Origin: Drosophila pseudoobscura
Taxonomy: Eukaryota > Arthropoda > Insecta > Diptera > Drosophilidae
Direction of reading: 5' to 3'
Assembly: GCF_009870125.1 (NCBI RefSeq)
Contig: NC_046681.1
Span: forward strand, 10,925,001 to 10,989,000
Length of the DNA: 64,000 nt
The stretch's first letter is position 1. Every line of letters begins with the position of its first letter. Both the position numbers and the translations under genes were made by a program. This document shows positions 26,001-41,789 of this stretch, one piece after another. Below the pieces are notes generated by a model. It was not told the DNA's origin and ran no database searches. It was given only the letters and a program-made list of their open reading frames with translations.

Positions 26001-27570
26001 GCTGAGCAACCACCACGAGTCGGTGCACCTCACCAACTACGCCATCCAGAAGAAGTACACCAACGGGAAGCGGGACAAGCGGCTGCCCAGCGAGAACATG
26101 TGGGACTGCTACTCCTTCCAGGCGTATCTGCGACAAATCGGGAAGTACAACATGTGGCTGGAGCGGATATTTCCGGGCATGAGGAAGGCCATTGTGGGCT
26201 GCATGCTGGCCTCGCAGGAGAACATGGACAGGCGGCCGAACACGTTCGAGTTGTTTGGCGCCGACTTCATGATCTGCGAGAACTTCTATCCGTGGCTCAT
26301 CGAGATCAACTCCAGTCCGGATCTGGGGGCCACCACGAGCGTCACGGCGCGCATGTGTCCCCAGTGCCTGGAGGATGTGGTCAAGGGTGAGTGTTGCTCG
26401 AGCACGAAGTACAAAAGTCTCTAATTAAGGTCCTCTGCAGTCGTGATCGATCGTCGCACGGACCCCAAGGCGGACATGGGCAACTTCGATCTCGCCTACC
26501 GGCAGGTGGTGCCTCCGACGCCCGCCTACATGGGCCTCAATCTGTTCGTCAAGGGCAAGCAGCTGCTGCACAAGGTGAACCACAGCCACAACCACCACAA
26601 CTACTACTACCAGCAGCAGCGCAAGGAGCGCTCCCTGGCCACCAGCAGCGTCTACCGCCAGCGGTCGGCCATCCTGCATCCCGCGACGAGCATATCGCGC
26701 ATCCACCGGGCCATGCCCACCTTCAACGCCACCGAGTACATGGAAAAGTACATGGTGGAGCCCCTGAGCAGCAGTCGCAGCAGCCTCAGCAGCAGTCAGC
26801 AGGCGACGACCATCAGATCCCCGTCAGCCCTCACAGCAGGACCTCCCCCATCATCGTCCGCCTCCGCCTGTCCGTATCTGCTGAAGCAGGCGGGTCGCTC
26901 CATCACTCAGCTGCTGAGTGCCTCCCACAAGCGCAACACCATGGGAACGCTGCCCGGAGAGGCCAGCACCAGTACGGCCCTGCCGCCCAAGCGGCAACGC
27001 AGCTGCGGGCCGCGTCTCAGCTCCACGAATCCCGTGGACAGCACCGAGAAGAAGTTCAAGATCCTCATCAAGAACTACACATCCAACGGCAGCGACAGCC
27101 ATCTGATGGAGAAGCCAGAGCCCCCGGAGACGCCTGCTCCGGCCACAGCTCCGGCGATCAGTGAACGCAAGTGGCGGAGTCTTCGCAACATCACTGCCAC
27201 CACCAGCTCCGCCTCCTCCGCCTTCTGCCGGGCCAAGGCTCAGGCCACAGCTGCTGCTGCCGCTGCCACAGCCACTGGAACGCCGTTACCTTCGCGTCGC
27301 TTCCTGCGCACCAAGTCGGAGATCGAGAGCACGGCCAGCATCCATGCCATTGGCAGGACCTTCGGCAGAAAGTCCAATGGTCCCCGCCTGCCGATCAGCA
27401 TCTCGGTGCAGGCCCTGCACCGGGGAGAGCCCATTGTGGCGGCCCTCAAACAGGCCACCAGCGAACTGCAGTTGTCCCAGGGCCAGGTCCTGAGTCCCCG
27501 CACAGCGCTGGCCAACAAACTCAACAACTCCACACTGGCGGTCCCCGCTCCTTCGCTGCCCGTCGGCTGA
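23003..27570 (+). CDS. TTLL3A: Tubulin glycylase 3A (TTL-like family)
   Basis: TTLL3/8-type ligase that adds glycine to glutamate side chains in tubulin tails of axonemal microtubules; the Drosophila TTLL3 enzymes are reported both to start and to extend glycine chains. Coding exons: 23,003-24,380, 25,796-25,863, 25,942-26,386, 26,441-27,570, giving 1,006 residues. Start ATG 23,003 opens MQTRPSSEPQ; the frame is open slightly further up but has no ATG. Residues 1-110 are Pro/Ala-rich. The TTL (ATP-grasp) domain spans roughly 120-620, with the nucleotide-binding segment NLWIVKPANKCRGRGI from residue 415, KYIGERPLILFQTKFDIRQW across the first splice, and the metal-binding WLIEINSSPDL (E603, N605). 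The tail from ~640 is Ser/Thr/Ala-rich, low in complexity and likely disordered. It lies tail to tail with TTLL3B. Symbol 3A versus 3B rests on strand, length and remembered gene order. Confidence 0.93.
24381..25795. other. Intron 1 of TTLL3A, 1,415 bp
   Basis: The intron begins GTGAGTGC and ends CTCCTTTCAG, after the first base of the codon that follows KYI. It is far larger than the matching 54-bp intron of TTLL3B. Its right half is very A+T-rich. An unexplained open frame lies inside it on the minus strand (listed separately). Confidence 0.9.
24982..25270 (-). CDS. Possible antisense exon or gene remnant inside TTLL3A intron 1
   Basis: A minus-strand frame of about 95 codons ends at TGA (24,982-24,984). 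The translation is balanced and protein-like (for example KHPQLLYHIIIESQSLSPS, ISHSFKDYYSQNQEKYEA), unlike the low-complexity frames elsewhere in noncoding DNA here. It has no ATG at its upstream end, but a good acceptor, TTTTTTGTTGACAG, sits at its left edge and would start the exon at 25,270 with a split codon. I could not find a matching upstream exon or a poly(A) signal. It could be a nested gene's last exon, a retrocopied fragment or chance. No family recognised. Confidence 0.25.
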
Positions 27571-27646
27571 GACGTACACCAACACTGCCATGCAGAGGCG
27601 TAGCTAGGTAGCCCCCCGACTAAAGGTCATGTCAAGTCGAAATATA

Positions 27647-27652
27647 AATAAA
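27647..27652 (+). terminator. Poly(A) signal of TTLL3A
   Basis: AATAAA 77 bases after the stop codon, in the context ATATAAATAAACATG. Confidence 0.7.
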
Positions 27653-28615
27653 CATGTAAAGGAACTTTACGATTACATGATGGCACCCATTTATGTCAGA
27701 GGGAGAGCGAGAGAGAAGAAAAAAACAATATGCAAAGAGTACAGAGAAACATAAAACAAATTTCTTACCTTTTGGGCGTTTCTTGCTCCGTTACGTTCTC
27801 CTTTGCTTCGTTTGCTGTTCCTCTCTCGAAACTACGTTAACCGCGACGATTCCACACGAATGGACAAAAACGTACCACTGGAAAACTCCGCTTTTTCCAC
27901 TTTTTACGAACCAAAACCGCAAACGCACGAGCAAAAGAACTCAATAATTTCAAGAAAATGTTCATAAGAGCGCCGACGCTAAGCGCTTTAGCTGTTTTCT
28001 TTCTACCCTCTGCTTCTTCACGGCGCCTACTACAACATTGAGTGGGAAAGGGACAAGACTTCGCCCCTAATATGCAATTCTTGCACCCACACAAACACAC
28101 AGACAGACATCACGTGACCGAACACGCAATTGTGAGACGCCTTATTGAGCCCGTGGGTGCTCCGCTTACTTTTGCTCATGAAAAACAAAGATTTATGCAT
28201 AAAATAACATGCCCTTAACCACTTGCTTTTATTTTCGTACGTTTCCGTTGCAGTTTTGTTGCCATTTTGCCGCTTGCTTCGCCCACGGCCTTGATCCAGC
28301 ACATTTTTGTGGCTTTAAAACGCAGTTTTTGGGCATTTTTCAAGTTTAAACACTGCACCACTAAACGACACTTCTTTCGCGACATTTTGGCCTTTAATTT
28401 ATCACTATTTTTAGGCTTTTCTGGGCCCGAAACGCGGAGCTGACTTGGAAACGCACGTGCTTGCGGTGAAGAAAAAAAACCTGTGTGAGAGCGCGAGTTC
28501 ATTTCGTGCTCTCCTGCTCGTCTTCCAATTCGCCTCTCCCACTCTCTCGCTCTCTTTTGCTAATTGCTTGCTCATCTCTGCGCTCGTTTTGCAGAGGGAG
28601 ATCAAAAGAGTGTGT

Positions 28616-28855
28616 GGGTGTGTGTCACCTGTTGGTGGGAGTGAGATGAAAAGCGAGAGGGCTTAAGCTTAAACGGTGTAGGTGCAGCGGGGTACTCGCG
28701 CAATCTTTCTTGTCTCCTTCTTCTTCTTTAGTTGTTGGAGTAATGGAGTGTGGGTTGTGTCACCTGTTGGTGGGAGTGAGATGAAGAGTGAGCGGGTGTT
28801 TAGGTGCAGCGCGCATTCTTTCTTCTCTCCTTCTCTTGTTGTTGGAGTTGTTAGA
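28616..28855. repeat. Tandem duplication, period ~135 bp
   Basis: GTCACCTGTTGGTGGGAGTG occurs at 28,624 and again at 28,759, and sequence after it (GAGATGAA.AG.GAG, TAGGTGCAGCG, TCTTTCTT, TTGTTGGAGT) repeats in the same order in both halves. Two copies only. Confidence 0.8.
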
Positions 28856-29005
28856 GAACTTATTGCTGATACAATTAAAAGTTTTCTGCCTCCCCTTCCC
28901 CCCCTGCTGCGGTACGTTCCCCTGATCGTTCCAAACATATCTGGTGCTATTTCTAAACAATTATAGTGCTCGTACGTGTTACGTTTCACATTTTTTATCG
29001 ACAGC

Positions 29006-29011
29006 TTTATT
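29006..29011 (-). terminator. Poly(A) signal of TTLL3B
   Basis: TTTATT on the plus strand reads AATAAA on the gene strand, about 320 bases past the stop codon. Confidence 0.5.
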
Positions 29012-29328
29012 AAGAGTCCTTTTTATATCCTGTTGATGTGCCGTTAAAAGAAACACTATATGATTTGCAGATTTCTGTGTGTTCCATATTAAAATGCTGA
29101 AAGTTGAATTTCACTTTTGTCCAAAGTGCCGTTACTTCCTAGTTAATTTTATAAGCAGAGCAGGGATTCCCGTACAGACCCCTCCAGCTCCAAAACATAA
29201 AGGTCTCTAGGGTGGGGGATACAGCTGCCTCGTGGGTTAAGTGATGTCCAAGATATCAGTGTACTTACCCCTTGCTTATATTTGCGGTTGTGCCATCAGT
29301 TATCCAGGTACAGTCCTCCCAAAAGCGT

Positions 29329-31800
29329 TCACTTTGGTGCTGTGTACTGTAGTGCGAGATTCTCGCGTGTGGATGAGGTGAGGATCGGCTTGGGTCCCAC
29401 ATGTCCCACTTGTTGCGTTACAGAGACCTGCACCGAGGGTGTCCCCGAACTCGCCTTCGAGGCAGTAGCGCTCTTTGCTGTTTTCTTTTGGGGGGAAAAC
29501 CAGGGAATCCTTGAAGATTGTCTGCATTTTTTGAGCACCCAACTTACCTTCTTCTTGGAGGAGACGCTTGCCTTGGCCACTTTGGCCACCTTGGCCACTT
29601 TGGGCACTTTGGCCGCCTTGGCCACTTTGGACGCTTTGGCTGGGGACTCCATCCTGTCCTTGATCTTGTCCAGCTTGCTGCTCGCAGACTCCCTCACTTT
29701 GTTGAGTATCTTGCGGAGCATAAGGGTCCGATTGTTCGGCTTGACCTTGGGTGGGAGATTCTCGAAGATGGTCATCTGCTTGCCGTTGAGCTCCAGGGGG
29801 TGCTGGACATCGGCCCCATTGTTGACGGTGTAGTTGACCTCAAAGGCTCGCTCGAACAGACCCGTGGGGGCCTGGGGATTCTTGGCCAGATCCACCACCA
29901 CGCGTATGCAGTCCTTGATGACAACAGGACAAATCCTGGACGTAACCTCCGTCGAGGGCGACAGATCCGGCGTTGAGTTGATCTCAATCAAGATGGGGTT
30001 GAATTGCTCGTCCAGCATGAAGTCGCAGCCATACAGCTCGAAGGCGTTCTTCACCAGTTCGGTCTCGTCCAGGCTGGCCATCACCACGGCCACCAGATTC
30101 TGTTTGAAGCCATTGTAGATGTTCGCCCACGTACCCTCCGGAGCACCCACATGCCGCAGATGCGCCTTGAACTGTTCCAGCGACCACATGTTGTGCTTGG
30201 GCAGGCGGGGATCGCGACTCAGCTTGTTCTTGTAGCGCTTCTGCACGGAGTTGTTGGTCAGATGGATCGACTCCCGCAGATCGTCCAGGGTGTACTCCTG
30301 CGAGCTGAAGCGTAGATAGCAGTCGCGGTACGTCCAGACGGTCACCTTGGACTCCCCAATCGTCAACAGCATATACTGTCGTATGTCGAACTTTGTGCGA
30401 TACACCAGATATGGTCGTTCTGCAAAGGCAGGGGAGAATGAACCATGGGAATCCCCTATTGAATACCACTCACCTATGTACTTCTGGACAATGTACTTTT
30501 TGTTCTGATTGTTCGTTGTCCACTGGAGAATGTCGTCCAGACAGTTGCGTATGACGATGCCAATGCCTCGGGACTGATAGCCCGGCTTGAGGATCCACAG
30601 ATTGCGGCTGCCGTCCCAGCTGTAGTCGGGACGCAGGCCCTCGATCTGGTCGAGGTATTGCCTGGCCAGGCGGGCATACTCCGTCATGACCTTTTCGTTT
30701 ACCCGGAACTTGGCCTGCGACTTCAGGACATCCGCGGAATGCATCATGAAGCTTTGGGTCTCTACGACTTCGGCCGGGGTGGGTGACTTGGCCCGTGCAT
30801 CGTCGAGGGAGTAGTGCTCCGCCTGTCTGACCATTTGCTTGACCTTGGACAGGGCAAAGTCCAGGGTGGTGCTCATGATGCTGCCGCTGTCCGCATCTAC
30901 CAGCTCTGCGGGCTTGTGATCCACGATGTAGCGCAGCAGGGAGCGCGCCTGGGTCTGTTGGTAGTCCTCGATGAAGGCCATGCGCTCCTCCACGTTGTTG
31001 CCGCCCAGACGGTAGAAGCGCGGATAGCTCATGCCGCAGACGCCGTCCTCGCGAAACCAGCGCTCCTGCTCGGCGCACCCGACCAGACCCACCTTCGTGG
31101 AGAAGTCCAGGAAGTGGCTGCGCCTCACCCGATTGCGGTATGGCCGCACCTCGGAGAACTGATCGCGCTGGCCCTTGCCTTGCCAAATGAAGAAGGAGGG
31201 AAAGTGATTGATCATCTTCGATATGACCACCGTCTCGTAGTCGTTGCCCCGCCGCGCATGGTCCAGCAGCGCATCCTCGGACATGGACTGCAGCTTCGCG
31301 TACCGCGTGGGCGGCAGCTTCTCCAGCCAGCCACGCCTCACCAGGGCCCGTCGCACTGTATGATAGTTGCCGTACACCGTGAAGATCCTCCGATTGCGAT
31401 ACGCATCGATCACCCGCGTCCGGTACACGTTCCTCAGCTGCCGCTTCTGGGCGTCGGGTGCCAGAGACATGGGTGTGGTGGCCCCAGAGGTCGATCTCTG
31501 GACCGATATGGACCGTGCCCGTGCCAGCAGTTTGTTGATGCTATCCTGGTCATAGTGGCCGGCCAGCATACCCCTTTGCGGTGTGCTGGCTGCCGACCCC
31601 AATCCGTAGCTGCTGTGGCGGGCGCTGGCATTCATGTTGCTGCTAGTCGGCGGCTTTGGCACCGAACACTGCTTGCACAGCTGCACCAGCTCAGCGTCCA
31701 GGTTGTGGATGAGCGACTGGATCTTCGAGACGGGATTGTAGTACCGGTGAGTGCGATTAGTCGTGGCTGCCCCACTCTGCATAGGCTGGCTGCTGGTCAT
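29329..31800 (-). CDS. TTLL3B: Tubulin glycylase 3B (TTL-like family)
   Basis: Paralogue of TTLL3A with the same activity class: ATP-dependent glycine ligation to tubulin tails, important for sperm axonemes in flies. Start ATG at 31,800 (MTSSQPMQSG). Inferred exons: 31,800-30,474, 30,419-29,548, 29,484-29,329, giving 784 residues. The first intron (54 bp, GTGAGTGG to TTTGCAG) falls after the first base of a Gly codon in KYIG, exactly as in TTLL3A. The second (63 bp, GTAAGTTG to CCAAAAG) is inferred from a perfect donor and from the intron-like translation it removes; without it the protein has 805 residues. Both are multiples of three with no stop, so the unspliced frame stays open for 823 codons. 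Motifs: NLWILKPGYQSRGIGI from residue ~399, FDIRQYMLLTIG, LIEINSTPDL with E588 and N590. The C-terminal ~100 residues are Lys/Ala-rich and basic. Confidence 0.92.
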   Translation of the reverse strand: MTSSQPMQSGAATTNRTHRYYNPVSKIQSLIHNLDAELVQLCKQCSVPKPPTSSNMNASARHSSYGLGSAASTPQRGMLAGHYDQDSINKLLARARSISVQRSTSGATTPMSLAPDAQKRQLRNVYRTRVIDAYRNRRIFTVYGNYHTVRRALVRRGWLEKLPPTRYAKLQSMSEDALLDHARRGNDYETVVISKMINHFPSFFIWQGKGQRDQFSEVRPYRNRVRRSHFLDFSTKVGLVGCAEQERWFREDGVCGMSYPRFYRLGGNNVEERMAFIEDYQQTQARSLLRYIVDHKPAELVDADSGSIMSTTLDFALSKVKQMVRQAEHYSLDDARAKSPTPAEVVETQSFMMHSADVLKSQAKFRVNEKVMTEYARLARQYLDQIEGLRPDYSWDGSRNLWILKPGYQSRGIGIVIRNCLDDILQWTTNNQNKKYIVQKYIGEWYSIGDSHGSFSPAFAERPYLVYRTKFDIRQYMLLTIGESKVTVWTYRDCYLRFSSQEYTLDDLRESIHLTNNSVQKRYKNKLSRDPRLPKHNMWSLEQFKAHLRHVGAPEGTWANIYNGFKQNLVAVVMASLDETELVKNAFELYGCDFMLDEQFNPILIEINSTPDLSPSTEVTSRICPVVIKDCIRVVVDLAKNPQAPTGLFERAFEVNYTVNNGADVQHPLELNGKQMTIFENLPPKVKPNNRTLMLRKILNKVRESASSKLDKIKDRMESPAKASKVAKAAKVPKVAKVAKVAKASVSSKKKVSWVLKKCRQSSRIPWFSPQKKTAKSATASKASSGTPSVQVSVTQQVGHVGPKPILTSSTRENLALQYTAPK

Positions 31801-34209
31801 GCTGCTGGAAGAGGTCCTTGGGGCGGTGGCAGTGGCAGTGGCAGTGGCAGCGGCAGTGTCGGGCTGTGTGCTTATGGCAACGATTGAGGTGCTAGGTGCT
31901 AGGTGCTAGGAAGTCTGGTGGTCTGTTGGATAATCCGTGTCCTCTGTGTGCGGTGTGTGTTCGTTGCCAAAGCAGCTGGTCCGCCGGCTCCAAATTAACG
32001 AGGAATTTTGAAGCTGAAGCCAAACAATTTCGAACAGTGGCTCATTCACAGACGAAAAATCTTTATTGACATAAAAAACATTTCCTATCATACAAAAAGC
32101 GAATTTGAGACAAAAAATTAAAAACTATAGTCGTGATAAAATCAAGTGAATAAAACTGGAGAGGCACTGGAATCGAAGGTTGCCCCTGTCGAAGTTCGAA
32201 GAAAAGGAAGAATAGCTTTGGTTGCCAAAGCGTTGGATAACCCCCTTGCAGTGGTAGGTTTTCTATGAAAGACGTCTGATCATGTTTATCCAATTTGGAT
32301 CCATTCTCTCCCAAGTCTAGCCATCTACAATCTATAGTATGTATAAAAAGGGTCTATTGGTTTGTGGATGACTTAAAAACTGGAAAAGCTCTGACCTGAT
32401 TGAGCTTAAGTTTTGAGAAATCAAAAAATTCAGACCCAAGATGGTTATGGGCTATATATGGGGGGATATGGTGGGAGCTCGGCAAGGGCAGGTACCGGAG
32501 AAGATCAACTAAAGATATGGCGGTAGCGGGAAACCCACAAGTATTGCAAAACTAAACTTAAATGAAAGGTTTTCTTTGTTTGGCTCCTCATTTCTTATCC
32601 GAAACGTGATAGGCTACAGCTAGTATCTTTATGAATAGTACAGTGGTTGTACTCCAATGTACTTCAATAGCCTTCCCATGGGCCAATAAGCACCGAACTC
32701 AAATTATACCAAACCCCTTAAATAATTTAAAAAGTATACGTACGGAAAACAGCTCCAATGCGCCGATCACCGATCATTCATAGAAGATCCCTCGTTGGTT
32801 CCTCAACGAATGAAACCATTTGTTTTGGTTATTATCTTTTTTTTTGTAATAAATTTTAATTTATAGTTATATTTTCTTCATTTTGTTTTAGCTTTTGTGT
32901 GTGTTTTTGTTTTGCTTTTTGTTGGTTTGCTTGTTTTTTTTTCTCATCTTTTCAAATATATATGGTACATATAAAAAACTCCTAAATCGGAATTTTACGC
33001 CTTTACTAAATTGTTAGTATTGTTTTTCCATTTCCGCTTTCCATGCTTTTCACAATATTATTTTTGAAATATATAATAGTATTTACATATGCTGCGTGTA
33101 ATCATCAATTTATATATTTTTTAGTGTCATTATTTTTACTTTAGTTACTTTAGATCTTCTTTTCGCGGATTATTCAACAAAAAGTCAACAATTAAACCAA
33201 TCAATCGATACTCGATCCGCCCTCGATGGATCCGTCCTCCGTTTAAATTAACTTAGATCTTGCATTAGTACTCGTATTTAGTAAATTTAGGGTTACACAT
33301 CATAAATATTTGCTTTAATGCTACCGTCGTCGTTTACATACATAAATAAGTTTTGCCCTTGTTTAGAAGTTCTTTTACGCATGGTTTTTATGTTGTTATT
33401 AATTTTGCTAATACGTTTGAAATAATTTCATTAAGTATGCTTCTTGTCTTGTTAGTATTTGTTATAGTTAGATATTTATACTTGTCGTACAACTAAATTT
33501 AAATGTTTATACCTCTTTTAATCATACGTACATATTGGTTTTCAACTTAAAGACAAGCGTTAGTTACGATTTTGGTTAGAACTTAAAAATACGTAATGCA
33601 CAGAACAGAAACATCCAACAACTGAAGCAGTATGTACGGGGCATGGGGCATGGGGCATGGCGCATGCATGGACATGCAGGCAGTTTGTGTGCTTTAAATG
33701 TAGATCTGCACAAATAAGTACATCAGAAAATAACTTAATTTCCGAGGGTTTCCGAACAGAAAAGACCTTAAACGTAACAACTTAGAAAATGGAAAGGGGA
33801 TTTTTTTTGGGGGTTTGTTTTGAAAAACAATGGATATGCTTTTAGATTGTGTTTTGAATATTATTCGTACGAATTATTTAAAGATGCCAAATAATTGTAT
33901 GATGCTCGAGTTAAGAGAAAGTTTAAGCACAGGCTAAGAGTTAAGTTTTTTTATAGGTTTTTACGTTTTAGGTTTTTAGGTTTTTAGTTTTAGGTTTAGG
34001 TTTAGTTTTAGGTTTAGTTTGCCCTTAAAGCTTGTTCGATTACTGGATTCATCTCGTATGTATGTATACAATATATAAGAGTGTGTGTAAATAGTTGATT
34101 TTTCAATGGGCGCTTGCGACTTATTCGATCCACCTCTTCCACTTTCACCTCCACTTTCCTCCCTCTTTTAATACTTTCTTTTGTTAGTTACACGTATGCT
34201 TGATAATAT

Positions 34210-34245
<36 letters not shown>

Positions 34246-35112
34246 CTGTTTATAGAAGTGAGCTTTATATATGTGTTTGTGTATCGTATATATATATATA
34301 TATATATGCAGCGGTTTACTATATATGTATGCCTGATTGTTGTGCATGTTGTTCTTTCAGTTTTTACGATGTACATAAAAAAAATTAATACAAAAGAAAC
34401 TGTACTTTAAATGAATTATAAATAAAAAACTGTACAAAAAATGCCATAAAAATTATATAACAAACAATGTTTGGTTACGAATTTGGTTCGAAGCACGCCT
34501 GTCTCTCTGTCCGATCTCTGAACAATCATAGCTATATAAAACAAAATACTGTTAGTCTATTGCAAGCCCAATTACACTATATCGTTTATATATATATACA
34601 ATATATGTGTGTGTAAATTATATATGTCACTTGGTAAAAAATATAATAATTATAAACTGTTTAGCTTCTAAAACTTGTACACGGCAGCGGCAGTCCACTG
34701 CAAAATCCCGGGCCGAACCGAACCGAACCGAACGAACTTGATCTCGTACAATATTTCCTATATAGAGTATGTGCTATGTCTTGTATACATTGTCTTGTTG
34801 TTGATTTTATGGATATATATACGTATATGTATGACTATGCGTGTATTTATATATGTATATATATATATATAGATATATATATATATGGATTAGACGTGCA
34901 TCATGCTGCGGGGGAGTCTCTTGCGTTGCGTCTTTCTTGTTAGAATTTTTTTGTGGCTTTTAGTTGATGCTAACATTTCATATCTGTCTCTCATTTCTAG
35001 TTCTGGCTTAGGAAAAAGGTCTTTTGCCCTGGTCTTTTTTTTTTAGTGCCTGCTTGGGTCTGCTTTCGCTGAATTACTCATCCACCGATGTTGTGGGCGG
35101 ACTGTAGCTGCA
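31801..35112. other. Noncoding: TTLL3B upstream region and probable Liprin-alpha 3' UTR
   Basis: No coding frame is convincing. From about 32,000 to 35,100 the DNA is A+T-rich and carries TA microsatellites (34,213-34,243; 34,287-34,307; 34,855-34,887) and GTTTTAGG-type repeats at about 33,945-34,020. Liprin-alpha ends at 35,113 and is transcribed leftward, so much of this may be its 3' UTR; long UTRs are common in fly neuronal genes. I cannot pick the cleavage site. Confidence 0.5.
34213..34307. repeat. TA microsatellites
   Basis: Two TA runs (34,213-34,243 and 34,287-34,307) separated by GTTT-rich sequence; a third run lies at 34,855-34,887. Confidence 0.85.
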
Positions 35113-39998
<4,886 letters not shown>

Positions 39999-40821
39999 TA
40001 TTTACTTGGGGCACGCCAGAGCACGCCGCAACACACACATAGGCATGCAACACTACACAGAGCAAGAGATGGAGAGAGAGAGGAGCGTTGAGAGAGGGGA
40101 ATACCAAAATTCCAATCGGAATTTCGGTCGGAGAAACATGTCTAATGAGACTTTTATTTTATCATAGGCGCCGCATTGATAACAAGTTTTTCTACACACA
40201 CACATACACGCACACTCGACACACGCTCAGAGTCACCCACGCACACACTGGCATGCACAGCATATACACACACATACACAGGAGCACGGCACGCACACGT
40301 CTCTTTCGCACAAGTGACATATTTTTTATCATAGGTGTGTCGCTCTCAAGCATTTTATAACTACAATTAACTGAAACACACTTCATTCCATTCATTAAAA
40401 CCAACAGCTGGTCTATATTTTGGCCGAAACGCCTTTTCACCTTTACAACTCGTATATGGAGGACGGCTTTTATGCAAAAAAAAAAAAAAAAACGAAACGA
40501 AACGGAGGGGGGAAAAGGGGAAACGAAGAGTGAAAAAAGAGGCAAGAAAAAACTCTCCCCTCCGCTACGGTGCTCCGACGCAGCAAAACGTACCCCAATC
40601 GATCGCGAGGCGGCAGGGCAGCAGCAGCAACAACACCTTTTGCCGCTGTCTAGCCTTTGCATATGTCCTGGGGCTCTATTCTTTTTGCAATTCCTTCAAA
40701 ACTACAATAATTTCCGACTTTTATCGTGTGCGAAAAAAACCAAAACTCGCGGTGTTGCCACTTCGGTGAAAAAGATGTGACCATAAACGGAGAACGAAAA
40801 AATAGCAAATACGAACTTACC
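39999..40821 (-). promoter_or_regulatory. Liprin-alpha 5' UTR with an inferred leader intron
   Basis: On the gene strand a strong donor, GATAGCGAG then GTAAGTTCG, ends a noncoding exon at 40,821. A strong acceptor, CTTGCTCTGTGTAG, opens an exon at 40,052 that runs into the start codon at 39,998. The implied leader intron is about 770 bp and includes a CACACA-rich stretch (40,190-40,300) and an A run at about 40,475-40,491. The promoter would lie just above 40,821, facing homer's promoter. Confidence 0.6.
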
Positions 40822-41229
40822 TCGCTATCTGGCAGCATCGTACAGCAACATTTATGCTGGCAACATTTGAATTTGAAATCGAACCGTTAACAAATAGACA
40901 CGTACCGACTGGGAAACATTTTCGACGTATTCGCTGGTCTAAATTTGAATTGCAAAGACACTTTTTAGATTCACTGAAATTTAAGAATAAATATAAGCTA
41001 AATTCGAAAAGTTATGCAAAAATATCTATACACGAAAATATTTCAGCTAAAAATGAATCTTGGAATCGGTAGCAACTTTATTTGCGTAAACCAGCTTGTA
41101 TAATTGCACTATTTTTTCAAGCAAAAGTAAACGTTGGAAAGGACCTACAGGAGTAGCTATATTTATTATTATTAATAGAATTTTGTCCACCGTTTAACTC
41201 AAGTTTTGATCCTGTTTAAATAACGGGGG

Positions 41230-41700
41230 CTTCAGTGGGCTAAGCACGATTTTTATCGGTATATTTGATTGAACAAGTGTGACCGTTTCTGGTATTTTTA
41301 ATACTTTCGGTATTATTAGAGGTAAAAATTGAACCGACGGTATATTTATATGATGTATATCGGTATATCGGTATATAATGGTATATTTAGTCGATTTCGT
41401 CAACCCATTTAATTTCATTTTCAACTGTATATAGAAATCCAATAAAAGCAAGTGTTTAAAAGAAACCAGTCAATTAGAAAATAGATTCACTAATCGGATA
41501 AAATTATGTGGGCATGGCTAAAGGTTCTATACAGCTAGTAATATTCCACGGAATATCAAAAGCGAGTAATATGTAAAATATAACTTGAATTTGTCAGTAT
41601 ATTTACGGTATATTTTTCAAATGAGACGGTATATTTCGGTATATTCTGAGGGTTGGTCACACTAGTCACACTGGTAACAACAAATTAACACGGAACATTT
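41230..41700 (+). promoter_or_regulatory. homer promoter region, dense in Drosophila core-promoter words
   Basis: The segment carries many GGTATATTT/CGGTATAT words (core-promoter motif 6), an AAGTGTGACCG near 41,274 and an exact TGGTCACACTA near 41,655 (motif 1), the latter about 130 bases upstream of the homer start codon. These words are typical of broad, TATA-less fly promoters. Part of this segment is one arm of an inverted repeat (listed separately). The same intergenic space also serves Liprin-alpha in the other direction. Confidence 0.65.
41496..41646 (+). repeat. Dispersed ~150-bp repeat, arm 1 (upstream of homer)
   Basis: Matches the reverse complement of 49,984-50,138 along its whole length with few differences. 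Shared words include TATGTGGGCATGGCTAAA, AATATTCCACGGAA, ATATGTAAAATATAACTTGA and AATGAGACGGTAT. The right part consists of GGTATATTT-type promoter words. Confidence 0.88.
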
Positions 41701-41789
41701 TGTAACAACAAATTAACACGGATAAACACCTGGGCCAAAGTTAATTCGTTGCCAAACGAGCCAGCAAAGCGCTAAAGCATACAAATACC

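Larger units (their letters stand above)
27571..29328. other. Spacer between the convergent TTLL3A and TTLL3B genes
   Basis: About 1.75 kb holding both 3' UTRs. It also has a tandem duplication at 28,616-28,855 and GAGAG/CTCTC-rich stretches. On the minus strand, 28,215-28,390 is open with a basic translation but no family match; I do not call it a gene. Confidence 0.5.

Noticed and set aside
28215-28502. Basic 95-codon minus-strand frame between the TTLL3 genes
   Set aside because: Lys/Arg-rich, no family match, no splice or promoter support, in A+T-rich spacer. Looks like chance or leader sequence.
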